A DNA stretch of 64,000 nucleotides from Edaphosphingomonas laterariae (lineage in GTDB: Bacteria; Pseudomonadota; Alphaproteobacteria; Sphingomonadales; Sphingomonadaceae): contig NZ_FZOS01000010.1 of assembly GCF_900188165.1 (NCBI RefSeq), positions 1 through 64,000 of the forward strand, in the 5' to 3' direction. This document shows, in pieces, positions 28,951-37,971 of the stretch. The notes under the pieces were generated by a model. The model was not told the origin of the DNA and ran no database searches. It saw nothing but the letters and a program-made list of their open reading frames with translations. The position numbers were made by a program, and so were the translations under genes. The first letter of the stretch is position 1; every line of letters starts with the position of its first letter.

Positions 28951-29843
28951 GTTGCTCCTTCCAGATTGCCCATGGGCACGGGTTTGCGGCGCGCTGCCAT
29001 CAAACAGCCACCGGCGATCAGAAGCGCCCCGGCCACGGTGAGCGGGCCGACGCGTTCGTCGAACACGAGATAGCCGAGGATGCTGGCCCAGACGAAGGCG
29101 GTATATTCCACCGGCGCCAGATAGCTCGTCTCGGCGCGGCCATAGGCCCAGGTCAACAGGAACAGCGACAAGGTGGCGAGCATCGCCGCACCCAGCAGCG
29201 CGGGGGCATGTTCCGCATCGGGCACCACCGCCAGCACGGGGGCCGCCAGCGCGAGGAACAGGCCGACCGTGACGTTCTGGTAAAAGGCCACTTCGCGCCC
29301 GTCCGCCACCAGCGCCTGCCGCCGCATCAGGATGATGTTATAAGCATAGCAAACGGCCGAAAGCAGGATGGCGATCGCGCCGGCGAACGCCTCGCGGCCC
29401 AGTTCCATCCGCGCCTGCCCGGCCAGGATCAGCAGCACGCCGGCGAATGCGATCAGCGACGCGACGATCGCCCGCCGGTCGATCCGCTCCTTCAGCAACA
29501 GCCCGGCCAGGAAGATCGCGATCAGCGGCGCGATGAAGGTGAGCGCGATCGCCTGCGCCATCGGCACGCGGGCAAGGCCCCAGAAGAACAACAGCGCCAT
29601 CGCCGTCGCCACCAGCCCGCGATGGAAATGCAGCCGCAGCGTCGATGCCGCCGGCCGCGCCGGCCCGCGCGCGAAATGGAACAGCGCCCCGATCAGCGCG
29701 CCCGCCAGTGACCGCCACAGCATGGTGTTGTAGGCGCCGATCGCGATCGTCAGCCCCTTCATCAGCGCGTCCATGCAGGAAAAGACGGCAATCCCCAGCG
29801 TCGCCACGGCAAAGGCGATGCCGGGTGGTGTCGGGCGGCTCAT
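28947..29843 (-). CDS. EamA/DMT-family transporter
   Basis: A 298-aa drug/metabolite transporter with ten helices in two EamA repeats. It starts MSRPTPPGIAFAVATLGIAVF; the first repeat ends around LPMAQAIALTFIAPLIAIFLA-like helix pairs and the second around SYLAPVEYTAFVWASILGY. A longer open frame continues upstream, but the repeat element at 29889 precedes this start. The substrate cannot be predicted; the coupling to a GNAT gene suggests a metabolite that is both acetylated and exported, which is speculative. Confidence 0.85.
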   Translation of the reverse strand: MSRPTPPGIAFAVATLGIAVFSCMDALMKGLTIAIGAYNTMLWRSLAGALIGALFHFARGPARPAASTLRLHFHRGLVATAMALLFFWGLARVPMAQAIALTFIAPLIAIFLAGLLLKERIDRRAIVASLIAFAGVLLILAGQARMELGREAFAGAIAILLSAVCYAYNIILMRRQALVADGREVAFYQNVTVGLFLALAAPVLAVVPDAEHAPALLGAAMLATLSLFLLTWAYGRAETSYLAPVEYTAFVWASILGYLVFDERVGPLTVAGALLIAGGCLMAARRKPVPMGNLEGAT

Positions 29844-29888
29844 GGCCAACCTGCCGTCGTCAGCCCTTGCCTTGCCACCCTTCCCTCC

Positions 29889-29977
29889 GTCATCCTGACG
29901 AGCGTCAGGATCCATGCGCGCTAAGCCAGATTTCCGGGCAGGCCGTGGATGGATGCCGAAACCGGTTCGGCATGACC
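29889..29977. repeat. REP-like element with two palindromes
   Basis: Two adjacent palindromes lie between ispG and the DMT gene: ATCCTGACG/CGTCAGGAT (29892-29911) and ATGCCGAA-accgg-TTCGGCAT (29953-29973). The arrangement CGTCATCCTGAC...GTCAGGATCC...GGATGCCGAA...TTCGGCATGACC is the typical paired REP of sphingomonads. It follows the ispG stop codon and precedes the DMT gene on the same strand. Confidence 0.78.
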
Positions 29978-29999
29978 ATCGCCTATCGGGGACGCGCTC

Positions 30000-31133
30000 T
30001 TATTCCGCAGCCTCTGCCGCTGCCTCGGCGGCGGCATTGGCGGCTTCGATCTCGGCCGCCTTCGCCTCGACCAGCTTCACGATATGCTCGATCATGCCGG
30101 CATCCTCGACATGGTGGTCGGTGACGCCCGACAGATAGACCATGTGGCGGCCATTGCCGCCGCCGGTGATGCCGATATCGGTTTCGCGCGCCTCGCCCGG
30201 CCCGTTGACGACGCAGCCGAGCACCGAGAGCGACATCGGCGTCGAGATATGCTTCAGCCGCTCCTCCAGCTTCTCGACGGTGCGGATCACGTCGAAGCCC
30301 TGCCGCGCGCAGCTGGGGCAGGAAACCACGCGCACGCCGCGCGTGCGGATGCCGAGCGATTTCAGGATTTCGTAGCCGACGCGCACTTCCTCTTCGGGCT
30401 CGGCCGAAAGCGAGACGCGGATCGTGTCGCCAATGCCCGCCCACAGCAGGTTGCCGATGCCGATCGCGGATTTCACCGTGCCGCCGATCAGCCCGCCGGC
30501 TTCGGTGATGCCAAGGTGCAGCGGGCAGTCCACCGCTTCGGCCAGCTGCATATAAGCGGCGACGGCAAGGAACACGTCCGATGCCTTCACCGCCACCTTA
30601 TAATCGTGGAAATCGTGATCCTGCAGCAGCTTGATATGGTCGAGCGCGCTTTCGACGAGCGCCTCTGGGCAGGGCTCGCCATATTTTTCGAGCAGGTCTT
30701 TTTCCAGGCTGCCGGCGTTCACGCCGATGCGGATCGCGCAGCCATTGGCCTTGGCGGCGCGCACCACTTCGGCCACGCGGTCGTCGGACCCGATATTGCC
30801 GGGGTTGATCCGCAGGCAGGCCGCGCCCGCATCCGCCGCTTCCAGCGCGCGCTTATAGTGGAAGTGGATATCGGCGACGATCGGCACCTTGGCGGCGCGC
30901 ACGATCTCGCGGAAGGCCGTGGTCGATTCCACATCGGGGCACGACACCCGGATGATATCGGCGCCGGCCTCCTCGCAGCGGCGGATCTGGTCGATCGTCG
31001 CCTTCGCGTCGGACGTGGGAGTATTGGTCATGGTCTGGACGGTGACGGGCGCGCCGCCGCCCACCGGCACCTTGCCGACCATGATCTGACGGGATTCTCG
31101 ACGCGCGATATCGCGCCATGGGCGAATGGACAT
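30000..31133 (-). CDS. ispG: 4-hydroxy-3-methylbut-2-enyl diphosphate synthase (flavodoxin)
   Basis: IspG (377 aa) performs the reductive ring opening of MEcPP in the MEP isoprenoid pathway using a [4Fe-4S] cluster. Cluster ligands are Cys272 and Cys275 in [11 protein letters not shown] and Cys307 in [12 protein letters not shown], with Glu314 as fourth ligand. The TIM-barrel N-terminus [20 protein letters not shown] and [10 protein letters not shown] are typical. A C-terminal Ala/Glu-rich tail (about 15 residues) extends the core. The open frame continues upstream to 32381, but those codons lie opposite two real genes and are not coding. Confidence 0.96.
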   Translation of the reverse strand: MSIRPWRDIARRESRQIMVGKVPVGGGAPVTVQTMTNTPTSDAKATIDQIRRCEEAGADIIRVSCPDVESTTAFREIVRAAKVPIVADIHFHYKRALEAADAGAACLRINPGNIGSDDRVAEVVRAAKANGCAIRIGVNAGSLEKDLLEKYGEPCPEALVESALDHIKLLQDHDFHDYKVAVKASDVFLAVAAYMQLAEAVDCPLHLGITEAGGLIGGTVKSAIGIGNLLWAGIGDTIRVSLSAEPEEEVRVGYEILKSLGIRTRGVRVVSCPSCARQGFDVIRTVEKLEERLKHISTPMSLSVLGCVVNGPGEARETDIGITGGGNGRHMVYLSGVTDHHVEDAGMIEHIVKLVEAKAAEIEAANAAAEAAAEAAE

Positions 31134-31208
31134 GGACCCGCCTATAGCGGCTGGCGTTGACGACTCAAAGAACCACGGTCGCGGTTCGTTCCAGCAAGGA
31201 GCATCACC

Positions 31209-32405
31209 ATAAAGCGTCATCCTCCGCCGCTGCCGCAGCGGCATTACGGGCTGGACTGGCTGCGCATCGCGGCCTTCGCGCTGCTCATCCTCTATCATGT
31301 CGGGCTGATGCTCTCGCCATGGGACTGGCACGTGAACGCCGAACATCCTGTCGCGTGGATCGTCTATCTGCTGATCGCGATGAACCCGTGGCGGATGATG
31401 CTGCTGTTCCTCGTTTCGGGCTATGCCGCGCGCGCCATGCTCGCCCGCGCGCCCACGATCGCCGGCTTCGCCCGGTCGCGCACCGCCCGCCTCGTCATCC
31501 CGCTGCTGTTCGGCGCCACCTTCATCGTCGTTCCCCAGGCCTGGGTCGAACTGCAGCAGAAGCTCGGCTATCCGCACGGGCTGATCCATTTCTGGCTGCA
31601 CGATTATTTCGGTTTCGGCGCGCGCGATTATCACGCCTTCGGCTTCTTCCACCTGTGGTTCGTCGCCTATATCTTGGTCTATTCGCTGCTCGTCGCCGTC
31701 GCTGCGGCACTCCTTTCCGAATCCGCCACCGCGCGGCTGCAGGCCGGCTTCGCCCGCGCCTTTTCGGGCTGGCGGCTCATCCTGTTGCCGATCGCGTGGC
31801 TGCTGCTCGTCCGGCTGGTGCTGCTGCCCGGCCTGATGCCCACCAACCGCGTTGCCGATGATCTGCCCGGCCATCTCGTCTATCTGCCCGCCTTTCTGTT
31901 CGGCTTCGGACTGGCGCGCGGGGATGCGCTCTGGCCCGATATCCGGCGGCTGTGGCGGCCCGCGCTGGCGCTGGTGATCGCCGGCTATGCGCTGCTCGCG
32001 TGGCGAATGGCGGGCAATCCCGGCGCCGAATCGCTCGCCAGCTTCTATGGCGGCGAACTCGGCCCCGCCTCGCTGATGGGCTGGGGCGCGATCATCCTGC
32101 TGCTCGGCCTGGCCGATCGACGCTGGAACCACGACCATCGCTGGCGCGCGACGCTGACCGAGGCGGTCTTCCCCGTCTATCTGATCCACCAGACGCTGAT
32201 CGTGCTGATCGGCTGGTGGCTGGTCCGCCATCATTGGGGCGCGGGGCCGGAATTCCTCGTCCTCATCGCCGGCACCGCGCTCGGCTGCTGGCTCTTTTAC
32301 GCGCTGGGTCGCCGCAGCGGGCCGTTGCGGCCGCTGATCGGCCTTCCCCGCGATGGCCGCAAAAGTGTAGGGGGGCCACAATCACCAATCAGGAGCATCC
32401 CATGA
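31209..32405 (+). CDS. acyltransferase 3 family membrane protein with an ATA start position
   Basis: An AT3-family membrane acyltransferase (398 aa if started here). The N-terminal helix [19 protein letters not shown] carries the conserved Arg and catalytic His30; further helices follow to the end. The first ATG in frame (31308) would remove this segment. An AAGGAG ribosome-binding site (31196-31201) lies seven bases before an ATA codon at 31209, and no ATG, GTG or TTG is available after the upstream stop at 31158. Either ATA is used as start or an ATG was mutated or misread. The stop overlaps the next ATG (ATGA), so the peptidase gene is coupled. Confidence 0.8.
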   Translation: MKRHPPPLPQRHYGLDWLRIAAFALLILYHVGLMLSPWDWHVNAEHPVAWIVYLLIAMNPWRMMLLFLVSGYAARAMLARAPTIAGFARSRTARLVIPLLFGATFIVVPQAWVELQQKLGYPHGLIHFWLHDYFGFGARDYHAFGFFHLWFVAYILVYSLLVAVAAALLSESATARLQAGFARAFSGWRLILLPIAWLLLVRLVLLPGLMPTNRVADDLPGHLVYLPAFLFGFGLARGDALWPDIRRLWRPALALVIAGYALLAWRMAGNPGAESLASFYGGELGPASLMGWGAIILLLGLADRRWNHDHRWRATLTEAVFPVYLIHQTLIVLIGWWLVRHHWGAGPEFLVLIAGTALGCWLFYALGRRSGPLRPLIGLPRDGRKSVGGPQSPIRSIP

Positions 32406-33340
32406 CCGCCGCCGCCGACGCGCCTCGCTGGACCATCGTCATCCATGGCGGATCGGGATCGATGCGGCGCGGGCATCTGCCCGATGACTATGATGCGGGC
32501 GGCCGCGCCGGCCTCAAGGCCGCGCTCGATGCCGGCACCGCGATCCTCGCTGGCGGCGGCACCGCGCTCGATGCAGTCGAAGCCGCGATCCGCGTGCTTG
32601 AGGACGATCCCCATTTCAACGCCGGCCGGGGATCGGTGTTCACCGCCGAAGGCCGCATCGAATGCGATGCCGCGATCATGGACGGCGCCACCCGCAATGC
32701 CGGCGCCGTCGCCGGCGTGCGCACCACGCGCAACCCGATCACACTGGCCCGCGCGGTGATGGACCAGAGCCATCACGTCTTCCTCGCCGGCACCGGGGCG
32801 GATGGCTTCGCCCGCGCCCACGATATCGAGGCCGCCGATCCCGCCTGGTTCGAGACGGCCGAACGCCGCCGCCAGCTCGACGAGATTCTCGCCAACCCCG
32901 ACGCGCCGTTCGATTCGGCGATGAAATATGGCACGGTGGGCGCCGTCGCGCTGGACAGCCACGGCCATGTCGCCGCCGCCACCTCCACCGGCGGGCTGAC
33001 CGGCAAGAAATGGGGCCGCGTGGGCGATTCGCCACTGATCGGCGCGGGCACCTATGCCGATGACCGCGCCTGCGCGGTTTCCTGCACCGGATCGGGCGAA
33101 ATGTTCATCCGGCTGGGCGTCGCGCACGAAATCACGGCGCGCGTCCGGCTGGCGGGCGAAAGCATCGAGGACGCCGCCGACGAACTGATCGCCGAACTGA
33201 CCGAAATGGGCGGCAAGGGCGGTGTGATCGTCGTGTCCGCCGACGGCTCGGGCGGCTGGGCGTTCAACACGCCCGGCATGTACCGCGCCATCGCCACCCA
33301 TGATTCCCCGCCCGAAATCGCGATCTACAGCGACGAATAA
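32402..33340 (+). CDS. iaaA: isoaspartyl peptidase/L-asparaginase (Ntn hydrolase)
   Basis: A 312-aa plant-type asparaginase that removes isoaspartyl residues from peptides. It is made as a precursor and cleaved before the nucleophile Thr178 in AMKYGTVGAVALD to give two subunits; VIHGGSGS at the N-terminus, HFNAGRGSVF and the substrate-binding ATSTGGLTGKKWGRVGDSP are all present. No signal peptide is seen, so it is cytoplasmic. It is translationally coupled to the acyltransferase upstream; a functional link between them is not obvious. Confidence 0.92.
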   Translation: MTAAADAPRWTIVIHGGSGSMRRGHLPDDYDAGGRAGLKAALDAGTAILAGGGTALDAVEAAIRVLEDDPHFNAGRGSVFTAEGRIECDAAIMDGATRNAGAVAGVRTTRNPITLARAVMDQSHHVFLAGTGADGFARAHDIEAADPAWFETAERRRQLDEILANPDAPFDSAMKYGTVGAVALDSHGHVAAATSTGGLTGKKWGRVGDSPLIGAGTYADDRACAVSCTGSGEMFIRLGVAHEITARVRLAGESIEDAADELIAELTEMGGKGGVIVVSADGSGGWAFNTPGMYRAIATHDSPPEIAIYSDE

Positions 33341-33470
33341 ACCCGTCCTCCACGCCCTCGCTTCGGGGAAGCTCGATCCGGGTGGCGTGGACAAATCCGG
33401 CCGCCGGGATGGTGCAGGCTCAACGGCCGATCATCGGTCGTTCCGGCCAAAAACCAAACGGTCTGAACCC

Positions 33471-33487
33471 GCCGACTTTGCGGACAT
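33471..33487. repeat. short repeat, left flank of orphan gene 1
   Basis: GCCGACTTTGCGGACAT lies 25 bases before the orphan gene at 33513. It matches 16 of 17 positions of the unit at 51872-51888, which flanks the other orphan gene on the same side. Confidence 0.55.
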
Positions 33488-33512
33488 GTGCGTGGGGATC
33501 TAAACATGCTGC

Positions 33513-34031
33513 ATGATTGAGCTTGATGATCCCCGCTGGGCGACCCTCACCCACGCTTACGGAAGTGCGACTGATATTCCCTCGCTTCTTCGCCAGCTTG
33601 CCTTGGGGACTGGGCCAAAAGAGGGCTACCAAAGCGAACCTTGGTTCACGTTGTGGTCAAGCCTCTGCCATCAAGACGATGTGTTTGACGCTTCCTATGC
33701 GGCTGTGCCGCATATTGTGGATATAGCCTGCAGCGCCCCCGGCCCGATAGATTTCGGCTTTTTCCAGCTGCCTGCCGCAATTGAAATCGCGCGTTTTAAC
33801 GGAAGGGGCGCCGAGCTGCCGCCTGACATGGCCGGCGCTTACAGCGACGCGGTAAGCCGCCTGACAGACTGCGTTGCTCTACGCCGGCACGACGATTGGG
33901 ACGAGCCGACCATGTTGTCGGCCATCTGCGCCCAGGCAGTAGCAAAAGGACATCATCGGATTGCCGAAGCGATTATGAATCTTGACGATGACCTCATCGG
34001 AAGACTGATCAACCTCGATTTTGGCGAATAG
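33513..34031 (+). CDS. hypothetical protein, orphan gene framed by short repeats
   Basis: A 172-aa soluble protein of unknown function. It starts MIELDDPRWATLTHAYGSA, continues LLRQLALGTGPKEGYQSEPW and has SLCHQDDVFDASYAAVPHIVDIA; the second half is helical with many Ala and Asp. The pattern (acidic, small, no membrane segment, no catalytic motif) fits immunity-type or repeat-like regulatory proteins, but I do not recognise a family. Base composition is less GC-rich than its neighbours. It stands alone and is bracketed by short repeats shared with the gene at 51902. Confidence 0.7.
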   Translation: MIELDDPRWATLTHAYGSATDIPSLLRQLALGTGPKEGYQSEPWFTLWSSLCHQDDVFDASYAAVPHIVDIACSAPGPIDFGFFQLPAAIEIARFNGRGAELPPDMAGAYSDAVSRLTDCVALRRHDDWDEPTMLSAICAQAVAKGHHRIAEAIMNLDDDLIGRLINLDFGE

Positions 34032-34035
34032 CGTA

Positions 34036-34055
34036 TTGTCCGCTCCCCCGACTTT
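34036..34055. repeat. short repeat, right flank of orphan gene 1
   Basis: TTGTCCGCTCCCCCGACTTT begins four bases after the orphan gene's stop codon and closely matches ATGTCCGCTTTCCCCGACTTT at 52271-52291 beside the second orphan gene. Confidence 0.55.
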
Positions 34056-34158
34056 CCAGACCTCCCGGTCCACCTTTATCTCGCCTGACAGCGGACGGGT
34101 ACGAACGCCGGATGTGTCGACGCAATCTGGTTGAGACGGCTCCCAACCCGACGCCCGC

Positions 34159-35256
34159 TCAAAGCCCCGCCAGCACCTGACCCACCAGATCGGCCTCGGC
34201 CTCGTCATTATAGATGTGGAACGACAGGCGCAGCACCGGTCCGCGCCGGTCGATCCGGCATCCCGCCGTGCGCAGCGCCGTCTCCACCGCTTCGTCCGCT
34301 GCGATGCAGAGCGTGCCGCCAAAGCCCGTCCGGTCAGGCGCGAACCAGCGGTCACCGGTGCGATCGGCCACTTGGGCGATCAGGCGGCGGTTGTGCGCCA
34401 GCACCTCGCTTACGCCGATTCCGCCGATCGTCACGATCGCCGCCGTCGCCAGGGCATAAGGCGCGATCGAGGGGGTCGCGCCCCAGAAGCGCCGGGCATC
34501 GGGCGCATAACGGAAATCGCGGATGTCGAAGGCGAAGGGGTCGGCATGGCTGAACCAGCCCACTTCGATAGGCTCGGCCCGCTCGGTCAGCGCCGGATCG
34601 GCCCAAAGCCAACCCGCGCCGGGGCCGCCACACAACCATTTTACACAGGATCCGATCGCCGCGTCGACACCCCAGCCGGGCAGGTCGATCGGCAGGATGC
34701 CCACCGATTGCGCGACATCGACAATGCTGATCGCGCCCGCCGCCTTCGCCTGCGCTGCGATCTCCCCGATCGGCGCCACCACCCCGCTGTTGGAATGGAC
34801 GTGCATCGCCACCACGGCGGCGACACCGGGGCGAATCGCCTGCGCCCAGGTGGCGATCGCGCCGGGATCGCCGGGCACCAGTTCCAGCCGATAGCCCAGC
34901 CGTTCCAGCGCACCCATCGCGAAGCCGATCGACGGAAAGCTCTGGTCGGACGCCAGCAGGATATCGCGCCCCGGTTCCGGCGGCAGGGCGGAAAGCAGGC
35001 GGAACAGCCCGGCGGAAAGATTGGGCTGCGGGCAATAATCGGCCATCCGGCCGCCCATCAGCCCGGCCAGCACCGCGCGGAAATCGTCAATCGCGCCCAG
35101 CCAGTCGCCCCAGGCGTCCGATCCCTTCGTCGCCCAGGGATCGAGCACCGCCGCCGCCAACCGCGCACGCGCCGCGCGCGGCAGCGCGCCCACCGAATGG
35201 CTGAGCAGATAGGGCCCGCCCTCCGGCAGCTCGAACAACGCGGCGGCGGCCGTCAT
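34159..35256 (-). CDS. kynU: kynureninase-like class V aminotransferase-fold PLP enzyme
   Basis: A 365-aa fold-type I PLP enzyme. Lys206 in IGSCVKWLCGGPGAGWLW is the cofactor lysine, and Asp180 in SIVDVAQSVGILP pairs with the PLP nitrogen; the WLCGGPG pattern around the lysine is that of kynureninases (Asn/Lys-Gly-Gly-Pro-Gly). It would split kynurenine to anthranilate and alanine. The start overlaps the stop of the tryptophan dioxygenase gene by four bases (ATGA), strongly supporting a kynurenine-pathway role. It is shorter than canonical KynU (about 400-416 aa), so a related cysteine desulfurase-like function cannot be excluded. Confidence 0.72.
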   Translation of the reverse strand: MTAAAALFELPEGGPYLLSHSVGALPRAARARLAAAVLDPWATKGSDAWGDWLGAIDDFRAVLAGLMGGRMADYCPQPNLSAGLFRLLSALPPEPGRDILLASDQSFPSIGFAMGALERLGYRLELVPGDPGAIATWAQAIRPGVAAVVAMHVHSNSGVVAPIGEIAAQAKAAGAISIVDVAQSVGILPIDLPGWGVDAAIGSCVKWLCGGPGAGWLWADPALTERAEPIEVGWFSHADPFAFDIRDFRYAPDARRFWGATPSIAPYALATAAIVTIGGIGVSEVLAHNRRLIAQVADRTGDRWFAPDRTGFGGTLCIAADEAVETALRTAGCRIDRRGPVLRLSFHIYNDEAEADLVGQVLAGL

Positions 35257-36017
35257 GCCGCCTGGCCTTCCGGCCCCGCCGGCTGGCTGGATAGGCTGTC
35301 GCGCACCCGGCCATAATCGCCACCCCAGGCGTCGGTCATCGCCACACGCACGTCCCACAATTCGGGGAAGAAACGGTGGCGGGCGCCCGCCTGCAGCAGA
35401 TCGACCGAACGGCCCTTCAGCGATGCCGATCCCATGCCGATCGAACGGTGGATCAGGAACAGATGGTGCCAGCGGAACTTGCCGAACAGCTCGTCGAACT
35501 CGATCAGCGCCTCGGCCACCACATAGGCGTCGTCATGGGCATAGCCATCGTCATAGATCGACCGCACCGTGCGCCCCTCGGGTTCCAGATAGGCCGCGAC
35601 GAAGCTCGTCCACAGATGCGGCGGCATTTTCAGCAGCGTGCGGAAGCCGGGCGATTCCTGCCCGCTGCCATTACCCAGCTGCAATCGGATCTGCTGATAT
35701 TCCTTGGGCGACATGGTTTCGAGCAGGTCGAGCTGGCTGGTCATCAGCTTCATCAGCCGGTGCGCGCGGCCCATCAGCGTCACCACCCGGTGGGTGTTCC
35801 GTGCCTGCAGATATTCGTCCACGTCGAGCAGCGTGTAGGCGATCAGCTTCATCCACAGCTCCTCCACCTGGTGGACGATCTGGAACTGCAGCTCATCATG
35901 GTTGATGAACGCGTCGAAGGCCTTCTGGCAGGCAAGCAGGCGTTCGGTGTTGATATAGAGTTCGTAATCCAGCGCCGCGGGCGCGTTCATCATGTCGTAA
36001 AAGGCCTGCCGGTCCAT
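35253..36017 (-). CDS. kynA: tryptophan 2,3-dioxygenase family heme protein, divergent
   Basis: A 254-aa protein of the tryptophan 2,3-dioxygenase family. His49 in LQFQIVHQVEELWMKL matches the distal active-site histidine, NGSGQESPGFR matches the substrate-binding SGFQS-x-x-x-R block, and FRWHHLFLIHRSIG (His184/185) the heme-ligand region. However, the usual GTGG-S/T-x-G loop that binds the substrate amino and carboxylate groups is replaced by GMGSASLKGRSV (195-206). It may thus be a dioxygenase with altered substrate, or a TDO-superfamily relative. It is followed by the kynureninase-like gene and preceded by a divergent Lrp-type regulator gene. Confidence 0.8.
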   Translation of the reverse strand: MDRQAFYDMMNAPAALDYELYINTERLLACQKAFDAFINHDELQFQIVHQVEELWMKLIAYTLLDVDEYLQARNTHRVVTLMGRAHRLMKLMTSQLDLLETMSPKEYQQIRLQLGNGSGQESPGFRTLLKMPPHLWTSFVAAYLEPEGRTVRSIYDDGYAHDDAYVVAEALIEFDELFGKFRWHHLFLIHRSIGMGSASLKGRSVDLLQAGARHRFFPELWDVRVAMTDAWGGDYGRVRDSLSSQPAGPEGQAA

Positions 36018-36062
36018 CGCATCCTCATATCTCGCTCAAGCGGCCAGCCTAGCAGGCGCGGG

Positions 36063-36079
36063 CGCGAACATTGTTCGCG
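36063..36079. promoter_or_regulatory. palindromic operator candidate for the kyn genes
   Basis: CGCGAAC-ATT-GTTCGCG is a perfect 7-bp inverted repeat with a 3-base centre, 45 bases before the kynA start and about 95 bases before the divergent Lrp/AsnC regulator. Its symmetry and place suit an operator bound by that regulator. Confidence 0.6.
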
Positions 36080-36174
36080 AAGCGACGCGACGGACAGCCA
36101 CCGCGCGACGATCGTCCTCGATATATCCACTCATGGATGCAAACGTGCTACATGGTTCGAGCACAGGAGGCCGA

Positions 36175-36630
36175 ATGGACCGCATCGACCATCACTTGCT
36201 CGCCCTGCTCGAAGAAGACGCGCGCCTGTCCTTCGCCGATCTCGCCGATCGCACCGGGCTGACCAAGACGCCGTGCTGGAAACGCGTGCAGGCGCTGGAG
36301 GAGACGGGCGCGATCCGTGGCTATCGCGCCGTGGTCGATCCCGCCGCGCTGGGGTTGGCGACGAGCGCGTTCATCCGCGTCACCGTCGCCTTCGACCGGC
36401 ATGACGCGTTCGAGGCCGCCGTGCTTCGCCACCCGCTGATTCTCGCCTGCCACGCCACGGTGGGCGAGACCGATTATCTGCTGCACGTGCTGGCGCGCGA
36501 TCTCGCCGCGCTCGATGATTTCCTGCGTGGCCAGCTCTGGCGGCTGCCCGGCGTGGAGCGATTCTCCACCACCATCGCCACGCGGGAGATCAAGGCGTCC
36601 GGATCGATCACCGCCTGCGCCGGCGGTTAG
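36175..36630 (+). CDS. Lrp/AsnC family transcriptional regulator
   Basis: A 151-aa Lrp/AsnC protein: N-terminal winged helix (MDRIDHHLLALLEEDARLSFADLADRTGL split over about residues 1-45, with the recognition helix TKTPCWKRVQALEE) and a C-terminal RAM ligand-binding domain (about 65-140, with CHATVGETDYLLHVLARD). GGAGG lies seven bases before the chosen ATG; an upstream in-frame ATG at 36133 is less likely. In Pseudomonas a protein of this family, KynR, senses kynurenine and activates the divergent kyn operon; the gene position here suggests the same. Confidence 0.88.
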   Translation: MDRIDHHLLALLEEDARLSFADLADRTGLTKTPCWKRVQALEETGAIRGYRAVVDPAALGLATSAFIRVTVAFDRHDAFEAAVLRHPLILACHATVGETDYLLHVLARDLAALDDFLRGQLWRLPGVERFSTTIATREIKASGSITACAGG

Positions 36631-36655
36631 TATCGTCTATCCCGGCGCGGTGGCT

Positions 36656-36997
36656 TCAGGCGTGGCCGATCAGCCGCAGGTTGATCTGCGCCAGATAGGC
36701 GCGTGCGGTTTCCTCATCCTGATGCGCGCAGCCGGCGGCGTCGCGCATCCCTTCCAGGAAAGGCAGCACGCTCGGGCTGCGGCCGCCCTGCGCCAGCGTA
36801 TCGCCAAGGCCTGCGGCCAGCCGGCTCACCGGCTCCATCCCGTTGGCGCGCGCGATCTGGCGGATCGCATCTACCCGGTTGCGCAGCTCGCCCACCGAAA
36901 GCAGGCGAAAGTCGCGGTCGAGCTGCGCGATCCGCGCGCAGATCTCGTCCTGGACCGGCGGGTGAGCGGGCGATTCGATTCGGTGCGATACGGCCAT
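36656..36997 (-). CDS. hypothetical helical protein
   Basis: About 113 aa, starting MAVSHRIESPAHPPVQDEI; an ATG ten codons upstream is also possible. The protein is mainly helical, with ICARIAQLDRDFRLLSVGELRNRVDAIRQIARANG as an amphipathic stretch in two parts and a C-terminal EETARAYLAQINLRL helix. No family is recognised. The gene is convergent with the Lrp-type regulator gene (25 bases between stops), and codon use looks native. Confidence 0.6.
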   Translation of the reverse strand: MAVSHRIESPAHPPVQDEICARIAQLDRDFRLLSVGELRNRVDAIRQIARANGMEPVSRLAAGLGDTLAQGGRSPSVLPFLEGMRDAAGCAHQDEETARAYLAQINLRLIGHA

Positions 36998-37222
36998 GAG
37001 CAACCTCCTGCCCCCGATCATGCCCATCGCGGATTAGCGCCAGATTAAGCAGGCCGCCGCCGATCACCCTATCCGGGGGCGCTTCGGCTTGACTTTCGCG
37101 CCCGCCTGCCCCAATGCCCGCCGCGGATGGAATCGGGCGGCGGTGACGTCGCCTTATTTTTTCGTGGGCGGATCGGCATCGTGCCGGAGCCCGCAGCAGC
37201 AGCATTCGAAGGATCAAGGGTC

Positions 37223-37390
37223 ATGGCCAAGCCGACCACCGTCAAGATCAAGCTCGTCAGCACGGCCGACACCGGCTTCTTCTACGTGACCAAGAAGAAC
37301 CCGCGCACCCAGACCGAAAAGCTGAGCTTCCGCAAGTACGATCCCGTCAAGCGGGCGCACGTCGAGTTCAAGGAAGCCAAGATCAAGTGA
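37223..37390 (+). CDS. rpmG: 50S ribosomal protein L33
   Basis: L33 (55 aa). The start [20 protein letters not shown] is chosen over an upstream in-frame ATG because it begins the family sequence and is preceded by GGATCAAGGG. It is of the C-minus type: the CxxC zinc pairs are absent ([20 protein letters not shown]), so it needs no zinc. A hairpin-rich stretch follows the stop codon. Confidence 0.95.
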   Translation: MAKPTTVKIKLVSTADTGFFYVTKKNPRTQTEKLSFRKYDPVKRAHVEFKEAKIK

Positions 37391-37474
37391 TCCGTCGGGC
37401 GCGTTCGCGCGCCTGATCGCTTGCGGCTTCGGCCCGGCTTCCGGGCCAGCATTTGCGGCAGTATTTGCGGTCGT

Positions 37475-37508
37475 CGCCCTGGGGCACCAGGGCGGCGGCT
37501 TTGCTTTT
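37475..37508 (+). terminator. possible terminator after rpmG
   Basis: CGCCCTGG-GGCA-CCAGGGCG (37475-37494) forms an 8-bp perfect stem with a tetraloop and is followed by GCGGCTTTGCTTTT. Two further small hairpins (37398-37413 with a TTCG loop, 37431-37447) lie between it and the rpmG stop. The T-run is interrupted, so termination strength is uncertain. Confidence 0.45.
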
Positions 37509-37568
37509 GGCGTGTCTGAACGGCGTCAAGCGGGACGGCTCCGATCGGGGCCAATCACGCGGTGCGGC

Positions 37569-37931
37569 TCAGATCAACGCCTCGACGGCCTCGACAAAGC
37601 GCATCACCGAAATCGGTTTTGACACATAGGCCTCCGCCCCCGCCGCGCGGATGCGTTCCTCGTCGCCCTTCCCCGCATAGGCCGTCACCGCCATGATCGG
37701 TATGGCGCGCAGCGTCTCGTCCGCCTTCAGCTGTTCGATCAGGTCGATGCCGCTGACATGCGGCAGCTGGATATCCATGATGATAAGATCGGGGACGAAG
37801 GCGCGCGCCACGTCCACCGCCTCGCGCCCATCGCGAACCGGCTCGGCTTCATAATCATGCGCTCTCAATAGGTCGCAGAATAACTTCAGGTTGAGTTCGT
37901 TATCCTCGACAACGAGCACTTTCTTGGACAC
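37569..37931 (-). CDS. divK: single-domain response regulator, DivK type
   Basis: A 120-aa receiver domain without output domain. It reads (V)[19 protein letters not shown] with acidic pocket Glu9/Asp10, phospho-acceptor Asp53 in [13 protein letters not shown] and Lys in VSKPIS. The [13 protein letters not shown] start and D53 position match DivK, which in Caulobacter links the DivJ/PleC kinases to CckA and cell-cycle control. A GTG at 37931 is taken as start; the frame is open much further up but is not receiver-like. Divergent from a DUF3572 gene with 40 bases between. Confidence 0.9.
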   Translation of the reverse strand: MSKKVLVVEDNELNLKLFCDLLRAHDYEAEPVRDGREAVDVARAFVPDLIIMDIQLPHVSGIDLIEQLKADETLRAIPIMAVTAYAGKGDEERIRAAGAEAYVSKPISVMRFVEAVEALI

Positions 37932-37971
37932 AGCCGTCCCCGGATACGCTACACCTTCGTCCCTGTAGACC

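Noticed and set aside
31134-32381. Open frame extending ispG upstream by about 416 codons
   Set aside because: It lies antisense to the acyltransferase gene and the spacer, is low complexity, and IspG has its normal start at 31133.
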